Positions 1-5,629 of a stretch of DNA of 6,176 bases are shown here, piece after piece. Source of the DNA: Sphingobacteriaceae bacterium. Lineage in GTDB: Bacteria; Bacteroidota; Bacteroidia; Sphingobacteriales; Sphingobacteriaceae. Below the pieces are notes generated by a model. That model was not told where the DNA came from, did not search any database, and saw only the letters and a program-made list of their open reading frames with translations. A program made the translations under genes and the position numbers. Positions within the stretch are counted from its first letter, which is position 1. Every line of letters begins with the position of its first letter. The stretch spans positions 1-6,176 of the forward strand of contig CANJWF010000075.1 in NCBI GenBank assembly GCA_947478315.1, in the 5' to 3' direction.

Positions 1-709
1 TAATTTTGAATTGATTTTCGAAATTAAATTGGGCTTGAGAATTATAGTTAAAAGTAATATGGAGTTTATTGCCAACCTTTCCTATCAAACTAACTTGAAA
101 CTTAGGCTCAAAATCAAAAATAGTTTGAGTACGCAACGTTTCATTAAGTAATGGATTATCATTGCGATTAATTTTACCTGCAAAGGTTAAATCTCCAGAA
201 CCTACGGGTTTAATGTCAATAACAGAACCACCAAAAATGGTCTCAAATGCTTTATTATTTACTTTAACGGATGCTGACCAATTTCTATCCGCATCTCCCG
301 TATCAGGTAACTGATGATTAACTAACGTTTTCCAATAATTTCGATTTAACTCTTTCTGATTAATACGCTGGTACGCTTTTAAATTCGCATTAAAAGGTAT
401 GCGAATAGGAGATAAATTCCCTACTCTTTCAGAGATTTGATAACGTTTATTTTGATAATCATACAACAAAACCCGACTGTAACGATTGGGTTGAGACATA
501 AACAGCCCGTTAGATAAAGGCTGCCATGAAGGTGTAATTCTATAATCTTTAAACGGATAAACCAATGACAACGAATCTGTTGAAGAAGAAATTCCTAGCC
601 CTTTTTTAAAACGGCTTGAAATACGTTGTGCTATGGAATTTTGGGCTAAAAGAATAACAAAACCACACAGTAAAAATCGAAAAAGATATAACTGTTGTAC
701 TAATTTCAA
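1..709 (-). CDS. sprA: SprA, type IX secretion outer-membrane translocon (N-terminal 236 residues, runs off the window)
   Basis: SprA is the very large (about 2,400 residues) outer-membrane barrel through which the type IX secretion system exports proteins, and it is needed for gliding in gliding Bacteroidota. Only the N-terminus is present; the gene continues past base 1. Seen: a signal peptide at residues 1-27 (KLVQQLYLFRFLLCGF, then more hydrophobic residues, with likely cleavage after NSIA), and the family hallmark at 159-168, FGGSVIDIKP, followed by NRNDNP (181-186), the FDFEPKFQVSLIGKVGNKL region (198-216) and NYNSQAQFNFENQ (221-233). The start is TTG at 709. An in-frame TAA lies at 718-716, the next in-frame ATG is residue 71, and only the TTG (or a nearby non-ATG codon) keeps the signal peptide. 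It lies 48 bases after ruvA on the same strand, an order known from other Bacteroidota, so the two are probably co-transcribed. Identity is firm; the exact start is less so. Confidence 0.9.
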   Translation of the reverse strand, partial: MKLVQQLYLFRFLLCGFVILLAQNSIAQRISSRFKKGLGISSSTDSLSLVYPFKDYRITPSWQPLSNGLFMSQPNRYSRVLLYDYQNKRYQISERVGNLSPIRIPFNANLKAYQRINQKELNRNYWKTLVNHQLPDTGDADRNWSASVKVNNKAFETIFGGSVIDIKPVGSGDLTFAGKINRNDNPLLNETLRTQTIFDFEPKFQVSLIGKVGNKLHITFNYNSQAQFNFENQFKI

Positions 710-757
710 TGCTTTTTAACTGTTTTTGAAGTAAACGTCTAATCGATAGTTAACAGC

Positions 758-1342
758 TTAAAGATTTTTTAAACTCAATTTTATTAACTCTTCTACAGAT
801 AAAAGTTTGTTATTCTCTTTTAAAATTTTTTGCAACACTTTTTCTGCCTGATTTTTAACAAATCCCAACATCACCAATGCTGATAAAGCTTCCTCCTGAA
901 CAGTATTGATTGAAGATTCACCACTAGAAAAAGTAGTATCTTCTTTTTTCAATTTATCTTGTAATTCTAAGATAAGCCTTTGTGCAGATTTTGCCCCAAT
1001 ACCCTTGATTCGTTGAATGGTTGTGGCATCGCCATTTACAATTGCTTGTTGAATTTCTTCTGGAGTTAAAGAAGACAGCATCATACGAGCCGTATTGGCT
1101 CCAATACCCGATACCGATATTAAATGCAAAAACAATTTGCGCTCCGCTTCATCTATAAAACCATACAACAAATGAGCATCTTCCCTAACATATAGCCAAG
1201 TAAACAACTTACAATGCTCATGATGGGTTAACTTACCATAGGTATGTAAAGAAATATGAATTAAATATCCCACCCCTGCCGTTTCAATAACTACGTAGGT
1301 AGGATTTTTATGGGTCAACTTGCCGTCTATATACGCATACAT
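758..1342 (-). CDS. ruvA: Holliday junction branch migration protein RuvA
   Basis: RuvA binds four-way Holliday junctions as a tetramer or octamer and loads the RuvB motor for branch migration in recombinational repair; RuvC then resolves the junction. At 194 residues it is of normal length. Domain I (OB fold) starts with MYAYIDGKLTHKNPTYVVIE and contains the conserved VGY (24-26). LLYGF (58-62) leads into domain II, which carries two helix-hairpin-helix motifs: SVSGIGANTA (76-85) and IKGIGAKSA (112-120), followed by QRLILELQDKL (121-131). A flexible acidic and serine-rich linker (about 132-148) leads to domain III (about 149-194), which contacts RuvB. The ATG at 1342 gives the canonical N-terminus. 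Neither ruvB nor ruvC is in the window, as is usual in this phylum, where the genes are dispersed. It is followed by sprA after 48 bases. Its leader (1343-1423) can fold into an AT-rich hairpin. Confidence 0.96.
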   Translation of the reverse strand: MYAYIDGKLTHKNPTYVVIETAGVGYLIHISLHTYGKLTHHEHCKLFTWLYVREDAHLLYGFIDEAERKLFLHLISVSGIGANTARMMLSSLTPEEIQQAIVNGDATTIQRIKGIGAKSAQRLILELQDKLKKEDTTFSSGESSINTVQEEALSALVMLGFVKNQAEKVLQKILKENNKLLSVEELIKLSLKNL

Positions 1343-1355
1343 AAATTATCGACTA

Positions 1356-1416
1356 TGAGAATTTAATGATTCCCTAATTTTTCATCTGTTAATTATTCAT
1401 TAGTGTTTGTTTCTCA
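1356..1416 (-). other. AT-rich interrupted hairpin in the ruvA leader
   Basis: Three nested complementary pairs are visible: TGAGAA (1356-1361) with TTCTCA (1411-1416), TAATGA (1364-1369) with TCATTA (1397-1402), and TAATT (1375-1379) with AATTA (1391-1395). The interior loops are asymmetric (2 versus 8 bases, then 5 versus 1). On the minus strand this would lie just upstream of the ruvA ATG. The arms are AT-rich, so chance pairing in this base composition is a real alternative; no riboswitch class is recognised. Confidence 0.3.
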
Positions 1417-1423
1417 ATGGTAT

Positions 1424-1522
1424 TCATGCGTGCTTCGCAGGTTGTTTTTTTAATGGTGATGAAGAACCTATAACAACATCTTCTTCCTGCTTTCTGAGCG
1501 TATTGCTCAGGGGGTGTTTCAT
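1424..1522 (-). CDS. possible small protein of 32 residues, function unknown
   Basis: An open frame starts with ATG at 1522 and ends with TGA at 1426-1424, giving 32 residues: MKHPLSNTLRKQEEDVV, then IGSSSPLKKQPAKHA. It is charged and basic at the C-terminus, with no membrane segment or recognised motif. GGA lies four bases before the ATG, but in Bacteroidota such a site means little. An in-frame TAG lies shortly upstream (seven codons before the ATG), so it is not the tail of a longer gene in this frame. It lies on the same strand as maeB and ruvA, 151 bases after maeB and 81 before ruvA. The upstream GATGAAG and part of the GGAAC sequence can pair with codons 19-22, so its start would sit in a hairpin. 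It may be a genuine small ORF, a gene remnant, or chance; I do not recognise a family. Confidence 0.3.
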   Translation of the reverse strand: MKHPLSNTLRKQEEDVVIGSSSPLKKQPAKHA

Positions 1523-1534
1523 TGTTCCTTCATC
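1458..1534. other. two-stem hairpin domain with a more GC-rich inner stem
   Basis: The outer stem is GATGAAG (1458-1464) with CTTCATC (1528-1534), continued by AAC (1465-1467) with GTT (1524-1526) across one bulged base at 1527. The inner stem is perfect: CTGAGC (1494-1499), loop GTATT, GCTCAG (1505-1510). Read as plus-strand RNA, three G-U pairs and a C-G pair (1490-1493 with 1511-1514) extend the inner stem. The inner stem's GC content stands out in this AT-rich spacer. On the minus strand the outer stem covers the sequence just before the ATG of the possible 32-residue ORF. Confidence 0.45.
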
Positions 1535-1556
1535 AAAATACTACCACAGGTTATGT

Positions 1557-1615
1557 ATACAAATCAGCCATATATATCTAAATTATTTTAGATGCATATG
1601 ACTGATTAATTGTAT
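1557..1615. repeat. long imperfect inverted repeat (about 22 pairs, 4-base loop)
   Basis: The arms pair as follows: ATCTAAA (1576-1582) with TTTAGAT (1587-1593) around the loop TTAT; ATAT (1570-1573) with ATAT (1596-1599); AATCAG (1562-1567) with CTGATT (1602-1607). Two symmetric 2x2 internal loops separate these stems. The outer ATACA (1557-1561) can pair with TGTAT (1611-1615) across a three-base bulge. This is far longer than expected by chance for such a compact hairpin. It lies 59 bases after the maeB stop and could terminate or stabilise the maeB transcript, though no T-run follows on either strand. A small non-coding RNA domain or a remnant of a small inverted-repeat element are alternatives. 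Confidence 0.6.
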
Positions 1616-1673
1616 TAAAAAATTGATAACCGAACTAATTCCAACAGATACGGCTTGAATATGGTTCAATAAA

Positions 1674-3998
1674 TTACTGACTTACTAATTGTTGTTTTTT
1701 AACCGTGTTAGCCGACGTTTGAGAAAACTCTTGCTCTTCTTTACTTTGCGCATCTACAACAGCAATGGTAACCATATTAATAATTTCACGAACGTCACTC
1801 CCTAATTGCAGTACGTGTACGGGTTTATTTAATCCCAACAAAATAGGACCCACGGCTTCTGCTTGTCCCAATTCTTGTAGCAACTTATACCCTATATTAC
1901 CTGATTCTAAATCTGGGAATATTAAAGTATTGGCTGGTTCGTTGGCCAATTTTGAAAAAGGGAAATTTTCTTTTAATAAAACGGAATTAAGTGCAACATT
2001 AGCTTGCATGTCTCCATCTACTAATATCTCTGGATATTGTTCGTGTAAAATTTTTACCGATTCTCTCACTTTTTCGGGAATAGCTCCTTCATTTGAACCA
2101 AAGTTTGAGTAAGAAAGCATCGCAATGCGGGGTTTTATATTAAACTGCCGAACAGAACGATCGATGAGTGTGGTAATATCGACCAAATCTTGCACCGATG
2201 GACTAATATTAACTGTAGTATCCCCAAAAAATATAGGTCCACGTTTGGTTAGCATCAAATACATACCAGCAACTCGTTTGACTTTTGGGTCAGTACCAAT
2301 AACTTGTAAAGCAGGTCGTAAGGTGTTAGAGTAATTTCTCGTTAAACCAGATATCAATGCGTCTGCCTCACCAAACTGCACCATGGATGCTCCGTAATAA
2401 TTTCTGTCTCGCATCAACTTTTGAGCTTCAAACAAGGTGATTCCTCTACGTTGACGCTTTTTATAAAGATGCTCGGCGAATTGCTTGATTTTATCAGGAT
2501 TTTCTAATGGGTCTATGATGGTAATACCCTCTAAATCCAACTCATGTTCAGCAATAATCTGATTAATTTTTTCTTTGTTACCTAATAAAACAGGAATAGC
2601 AATACCTTCTTCTCTCACAACTTGTGCTGCTCGCAATATTTTATAATGGTCTGCCTCAGCAAATACAACTCTTTTTGGATTCGATTTCGCCTTAATAGCT
2701 AGTGAACGCATGAGCGCATCATCTTGTCCTAAACGATGCCTTAATTCTTCTTCATACGCCTCCCAATCAGTAATTTGGGTTCTTGCTACGCCAGATTCTA
2801 TTGCTGCTTTAGCTACCGCCATAGATACCGTAGTAATTAAGCGATTATCTACAGGCTTAGGAATAATATAATCTCTGCCGAATTTAAGATTTTTGGTATT
2901 GTATGCCAAATTAACTGCTTCAGGAACAGGCTTTTGAGCTAACTCTGCAATAGCTCGCACAGCAGCTATTTTCATAGCTTCATTAATTGCGGTAGCTCTC
3001 ACATCCAGTGCGCCTCTAAAAATGTAAGGAAACCCTAACACATTATTTACTTGATTGGGATAATCGGACCTACCAGTAGCCATAATAATATCCTTACGAG
3101 TTTTAATGGCAACTTCGTAGGCTATTTCTGGATCTGGATTTGCCATGGCAAATACAACAGGATTTTCAGCCATATTTACCAACATTTCGGGTGTAACACA
3201 ATTACCCTTCGATAATCCGATGAACACATCAGCGCCTTTCATGGCATCATCTAGCGTGTTAATATCTCTCTTGGTAGCAAACTCAGCTTTAGTTGGATCT
3301 AATACTGCTCTATCTGCACGAATCACTCCTGAACTATCGCACATAACAATATTTTCGTTTTTAACACCTATTGCCACATATAATCTTGAACAAGAAATAG
3401 CTGCTGCTCCTGCTCCGTTAACTACCAATTGAATGGTATCTAGGGTTTTGTTCTGAATTTCACAGGCGTTAATCAAGGCTGCCGCAGAGATAATTGCAGT
3501 ACCATGTTGATCGTCGTGCATAACAGGAATTTTCATTTCCTCTTTTAACCGTCGCTCTATTTCAAAACATTCGGGAGCTTTAATATCCTCTAAATTAACC
3601 CCTCCAAAAGTTGGTTCTAATGCTTTAACAATACGAACAAATTCATCAGGGTCTTTAGTATTTAATTCTAAATCAAATACATCTATATCTGCAAAAATTT
3701 TAAATAAAATCCCCTTCCCCTCCATAACGGGCTTACTAGCCTCTGGACCTATATCGCCCAAACCCAACACAGCTGTGCCATTACTAATAACAGCTACTAA
3801 ATTTCCTTTGGTGGTATATTTGTATACATCTTCTGTATTATCAGCAATTCTCAAACAAGGTTCCGCTACACCTGGCGAATAAGCAAGTGATAAATCTCGC
3901 TGCGAATTGGTTGGTTTAGTAGATATCACCTGTATTTTACCTGGACGTCCTAATGCGTGATAATCTAGCGCATCTTGCTTCTTATTTTTCTTACTCAT
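1674..3998 (-). CDS. maeB: NADP-dependent malic enzyme with C-terminal phosphotransacetylase-like domain
   Basis: This cytoplasmic enzyme oxidatively decarboxylates malate to pyruvate and CO2, usually making NADPH, and links the TCA cycle to pyruvate and acetyl-CoA. At 774 residues it has the length of MaeB proteins. The malic N-terminal domain (about 20-155) has SLAYSPGVAEPC (37-48, with the likely catalytic Tyr40), GLGDIGPEASKPVMEGK (79-95, Lys95 the likely general base), and LEDIKAPECF with metal-binding acidic residues. VMHDDQHGTAI (159-169) follows. The NAD(P)-binding domain carries NGAGAAAI (194-201), and ATGRSDYPNQVNNVLGFPYI (307-326) is the family signature. From about 430 to 750 it resembles phosphotransacetylase; in characterised MaeB proteins this domain is regulatory (acetyl-CoA control) and lacks Pta activity. 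The C-terminal tail (about 751-774) is polar. The ATG at 3998 gives a typical lysine-rich N-terminus. A candidate promoter lies at 4065-4094. Confidence 0.95.
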   Translation of the reverse strand: MSKKNKKQDALDYHALGRPGKIQVISTKPTNSQRDLSLAYSPGVAEPCLRIADNTEDVYKYTTKGNLVAVISNGTAVLGLGDIGPEASKPVMEGKGILFKIFADIDVFDLELNTKDPDEFVRIVKALEPTFGGVNLEDIKAPECFEIERRLKEEMKIPVMHDDQHGTAIISAAALINACEIQNKTLDTIQLVVNGAGAAAISCSRLYVAIGVKNENIVMCDSSGVIRADRAVLDPTKAEFATKRDINTLDDAMKGADVFIGLSKGNCVTPEMLVNMAENPVVFAMANPDPEIAYEVAIKTRKDIIMATGRSDYPNQVNNVLGFPYIFRGALDVRATAINEAMKIAAVRAIAELAQKPVPEAVNLAYNTKNLKFGRDYIIPKPVDNRLITTVSMAVAKAAIESGVARTQITDWEAYEEELRHRLGQDDALMRSLAIKAKSNPKRVVFAEADHYKILRAAQVVREEGIAIPVLLGNKEKINQIIAEHELDLEGITIIDPLENPDKIKQFAEHLYKKRQRRGITLFEAQKLMRDRNYYGASMVQFGEADALISGLTRNYSNTLRPALQVIGTDPKVKRVAGMYLMLTKRGPIFFGDTTVNISPSVQDLVDITTLIDRSVRQFNIKPRIAMLSYSNFGSNEGAIPEKVRESVKILHEQYPEILVDGDMQANVALNSVLLKENFPFSKLANEPANTLIFPDLESGNIGYKLLQELGQAEAVGPILLGLNKPVHVLQLGSDVREIINMVTIAVVDAQSKEEQEFSQTSANTVKKQQLVSQ

Positions 3999-4064
3999 TT
4001 TTTATTATTTTATATACTCTATTTACTGTAGATAAATCATCCTACATACAAACAACTGAGGTGC

Positions 4065-4094
4065 GAAATTTAACATTAATTAACAACTAAGCAA
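4065..4094 (-). promoter_or_regulatory. candidate maeB promoter (Bacteroidota -33/-7 type)
   Basis: On the minus strand a TTG (4094-4092) is followed after exactly 19 bases by TAAATTTC (4072-4065), which matches the Bacteroidota -7 consensus TAnnTTTG in five of six fixed positions. Transcription would start about 60 bases before the maeB ATG. The short consensus makes chance matches common in AT-rich DNA. Confidence 0.35.
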
Positions 4095-4119
4095 CAATGT
4101 ATTTTTAAATTTCAGTTAC

Positions 4120-4497
4120 TTATAATTCTTCTTCGCGCTCAATCATTAACACAGCGTGTTGTGGCACAACACAATATTTGTCATTTTCGTAAACAACTTC
4201 AGTTGCAGAATCTTGAAGAAAAATAGCCATATCTCCTTCTTGTGCTTGCAATGAAACATATTTCACCTTGTCCTCATTACTTTTCCAACTATCTTCATCT
4301 TCTACGGGGATAGGTATAGGATAACCTGGTCCAACTTTGACGACATAACCTTGTTGAACTTTTTCTTTCTCTTTTACTCCAGGCGGAAGCAATAAGCCAC
4401 TATTCGTTCGTTCTTCTGGTTTGATAGGCTTAATGAGTATCCTATCTCCTATCATTATTAATTTTTTAAACTTATTGTCTGAAGTTAATTGCATCAC
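4120..4497 (-). CDS. GroES-family co-chaperone paralogue (Cpn10-like)
   Basis: GroES caps the GroEL folding chamber. This protein shows the Cpn10 fold landmarks: IGDRILIKPIKPEERTNSGL (16-35, first strand and start of the mobile loop), LLPPGVKEKEKVQQGYVVKV (36-55), GPG (56-58), EGDMAIFL (87-94) and a C-terminal strand CVVPQHAVLMIE (109-120). It is 125 residues against about 95 for classical GroES. The extra residues are mostly an acidic insert at about 59-85 (YPIPIPVEDEDSWKSNED and following) where the roof loop normally lies, plus an N-terminal extension. No groEL follows, so it is unlikely to be the main groES; Bacteroidota often carry such a second, stand-alone copy. Two adjacent ATGs (4497 and 4494) could serve as start. 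It lies 121 bases before maeB on the same strand. Its partner is unknown. Confidence 0.85.
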   Translation of the reverse strand: MMQLTSDNKFKKLIMIGDRILIKPIKPEERTNSGLLLPPGVKEKEKVQQGYVVKVGPGYPIPIPVEDEDSWKSNEDKVKYVSLQAQEGDMAIFLQDSATEVVYENDKYCVVPQHAVLMIEREEEL

Positions 4498-4524
4498 TAA
4501 TGGCTAAATGGTTGTAAGGGGAGA

Positions 4525-4557
4525 CAAATATCGTAAATGCAGCGTAATTATATGCAA
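4525..4557 (-). promoter_or_regulatory. weak candidate promoter of the GroES-like gene
   Basis: On the minus strand TTG (4557-4555) and GATATTTG (4532-4525, five of six fixed positions of TAnnTTTG) are separated by 22 bases, a little more than the usual 19-21. The start would fall about 20 bases before the ATG at 4497. An interrupted inverted repeat (GTAAT at 4544-4548 with ATTAC at 4560-4564) overlaps the upstream box. The evidence is modest. Confidence 0.22.
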
Positions 4558-4599
4558 TTATTACACAACACATAAAAATCGTAATGAAAATAAACAATA

Positions 4600-4620
4600 C
4601 TTAATCTTATAAATATTAAG
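4600..4620. repeat. inverted repeat in the divergent spacer
   Basis: CTTAAT (4600-4605) and ATTAAG (4615-4620) are perfect reverse complements around nine bases. A second small palindrome, TAGG-AACC-CCTA, lies at 4646-4657. Both are in the spacer between the GroES-like gene and arsR, away from the promoter boxes. They may be regulator sites or chance in AT-rich DNA. Confidence 0.2.
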
Positions 4621-4727
4621 CAATTACATATTTAATAGTGGATTATAGGAACCCCTAATAGCGTAAAATTAAACCTATCAAAATCTTTTATATATGCTAT
4701 TTTAAACACAAAACATGTTGAAGAGCA

Positions 4728-4757
4728 TTGATAAATTAATTATTAATCGTAATATTG
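4728..4757 (+). promoter_or_regulatory. candidate ars operon promoter (Bacteroidota -33/-7 type)
   Basis: TTG (4728-4730) is followed after 19 bases by TAATATTG (4750-4757), which matches TAnnTTTG in five of six fixed positions. Transcription would begin near 4762-4765, giving a leader of roughly 12 bases before the arsR ATG at 4776. The -7 box lies inside the palindrome at 4746-4761, the expected arrangement for repression by ArsR. Confidence 0.5.
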
Positions 4758-4761
4758 CGAT
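4746..4761. promoter_or_regulatory. probable ArsR operator (16-bp near-perfect palindrome)
   Basis: ATCGTAATATTGCGAT is palindromic in seven of its eight base pairs; only T4750 opposite G4757 breaks it. It ends 14 bases before arsR and covers the candidate -7 box. ArsR/SmtB repressors typically bind AT-rich inverted repeats over their own promoters, so position and symmetry both support an autoregulatory operator. The assignment is inferred from these two facts alone. Confidence 0.55.
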
Positions 4762-4775
4762 ATTAAAATAATGAT

Positions 4776-5108
4776 ATGGGCATTTCAAAAACAACATTTT
4801 TTAACGATACACAAAATCACTTAGCTACACTTTGCAAAGCACTAGGACATCCAGCACGAATAGCTATCATACAATATTTACTAAGTGTGGAGAATTGTAT
4901 TTGTGGAGATATTGTGAATGAATTACCCTTGGCTCAACCTACCATTTCACAACATTTAAAAGAGCTCAAAAACGCAAATTTAATTAAAGGCAATATAGAG
5001 GGAAATGCCATTTGTTATTGTATAAACGAGCAAACAATTCAGTATTTAGCTGAATATTTCAATCATACATCTCAATTACTGGCTAAAAAGAAAGCGACTT
5101 GCTGTTAA
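4776..5108 (+). CDS. arsR: ArsR/SmtB-family transcriptional repressor of the arsenic operon
   Basis: ArsR represses its operon until As(III) or Sb(III) binds cysteines and releases DNA. The 110-residue protein is a winged-helix dimer type: the N-terminal helix ends in LCKALGHPARIAII (19-32); ENCICGDIV (39-47) is equivalent to the ELCVCDL metal site of E. coli ArsR, with Cys41 and Cys43; PTISQHLKELKNANLI (55-70) is the recognition helix; GNIEGNAICYCI (72-83) is the wing. Further cysteines are Cys20, Cys80, Cys82 and a terminal Cys109-Cys110, more than the minimal site needs. The ATG at 4776 is preferred because it gives the usual N-terminal length; the ATG at 4771 is out of frame. It is the first gene of a probable operon with the DUF6428 gene (29-base gap) and arsC, and a palindrome over its promoter suggests autoregulation. 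Confidence 0.93.
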   Translation: MGISKTTFFNDTQNHLATLCKALGHPARIAIIQYLLSVENCICGDIVNELPLAQPTISQHLKELKNANLIKGNIEGNAICYCINEQTIQYLAEYFNHTSQLLAKKKATCC

Positions 5109-5137
5109 ATTAAAAAACATTTAAATCACACATAATA

Positions 5138-5608
5138 ATGAAGTTAACAGAATTTAAAAATCATCTGCAAACAGCTCAATCGCTTTATTTTGAATTACCC
5201 AATGGCAATCAAATTCCACTACATTTTCATATTACTGAAATTGGAATGGTAACCAAACATTTCATCGATTGTGGAGGATGTATGCGTACTGAAAAATATG
5301 TCAATTTTCAGATTTGGGTGGCAGGCGATGTGGAACACAGGCTACATCCGCTGAAACTACTGAACATTATCTCCTTTGCTGATAAAATTTTAGATGATGA
5401 AGATTTAGATATTGAGATAGAATATGAAACTGAAACAATTGGAAAATATGGACTTGATTTCATAAATGGCAAATTCTTACTTATCGGCAAACAAGCCAAT
5501 TGTTTGGCTCAAGACCATTGTGGTATTCCTCCCAATAAAATGAAATTAAATTTATCGACCATAGAACAAACCAATACTTGTTGTTCAACCAATGGAAACT
5601 GCTGTTAA
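5138..5608 (+). CDS. DUF6428-family protein of the arsenic operon, cysteine-rich tail
   Basis: I recognise this as the uncharacterised DUF6428 family, which in Bacteroidota tends to lie between arsR and arsC. The biochemical function is not known. The 156-residue protein looks cytoplasmic: no signal peptide or membrane segment is visible. Recognisable parts are FELPNGNQIPLHFHITEIG (18-36) with His29 and His31, TKHFIDCGGCMRTEKYVNFQ (39-58) with Cys45 and Cys48, WVAGDVEHRLHPLKL (60-74), an acidic stretch DDEDLDIEIEYETE (86-99), and a tail with Cys122, Cys128 and the pairs Cys148-Cys149 and Cys155-Cys156. Eight cysteines and the HxH suggest binding of arsenite or another thiophilic ligand; this is inference. 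It lies 29 bases after arsR and 21 before arsC on the same strand. The family name is from memory of the sequence pattern. Confidence 0.78.
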   Translation: MKLTEFKNHLQTAQSLYFELPNGNQIPLHFHITEIGMVTKHFIDCGGCMRTEKYVNFQIWVAGDVEHRLHPLKLLNIISFADKILDDEDLDIEIEYETETIGKYGLDFINGKFLLIGKQANCLAQDHCGIPPNKMKLNLSTIEQTNTCCSTNGNCC

Positions 5609-5629
5609 TATTCGTCAATCCTTTAAACC

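Larger units (their letters stand above)
1343..1673. other. 331-base maeB-ruvA spacer with three hairpin domains
   Basis: There is no clear gene in this spacer apart from a possible 32-codon ORF on the minus strand (1522-1424). Three separate foldable domains lie in a row, listed as their own entries: 1356-1416, 1458-1534 and 1557-1615. A weaker inverted repeat, TTGAA / TTCAA (1655-1659 and 1665-1669), lies just after the maeB stop. No T-run follows any of these hairpins on the minus strand in the way of a classical intrinsic terminator. I looked for the signature sequences of RNase P RNA, SRP RNA and tmRNA and did not find them. The region could be a structured leader or small RNA, a set of processing or termination hairpins between co-directional genes, or a decayed insertion. 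Confidence 0.45.

Noticed and set aside
1407..1601. Open frame of 64 codons on the plus strand, cysteine-rich
   Set aside because: It is antisense to the co-directional maeB-ruvA block, has an unusual composition with no family pattern, and spans two hairpins; it looks like a by-product of the structured spacer.
1583..1669. Open minus-strand frame just after maeB, hydrophobic (LNHIQAVSVGISSVINFLIQ and a short tail)
   Set aside because: It has no ATG except near its end, would need a TTG start, and runs only 28 codons; such a frame is expected by chance in AT-rich DNA.
1343..1673. RNase P RNA, SRP RNA or tmRNA in the maeB-ruvA spacer
   Set aside because: The conserved core sequences of these RNAs and a tRNA-like end are absent on both strands.
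1765..3432. Plus-strand open frames within maeB (1765-2112, 2125-2334, 3145-3432)
   Set aside because: They are antisense to a long, well-supported malic enzyme gene and their products have no recognisable domains.
4530..4753. Recurring [GT]CGTAA words (4531, 4543, 4579, 4661, 4748) in the divergent spacer
   Set aside because: They have irregular spacing, a short word and mixed flanks; only the last is part of a palindrome, so a shared regulator site is not supported.
5308..5499. Minus-strand open frame within the DUF6428 gene
   Set aside because: It is serine-rich low-complexity sequence caused by the acidic codons of the gene on the other strand.
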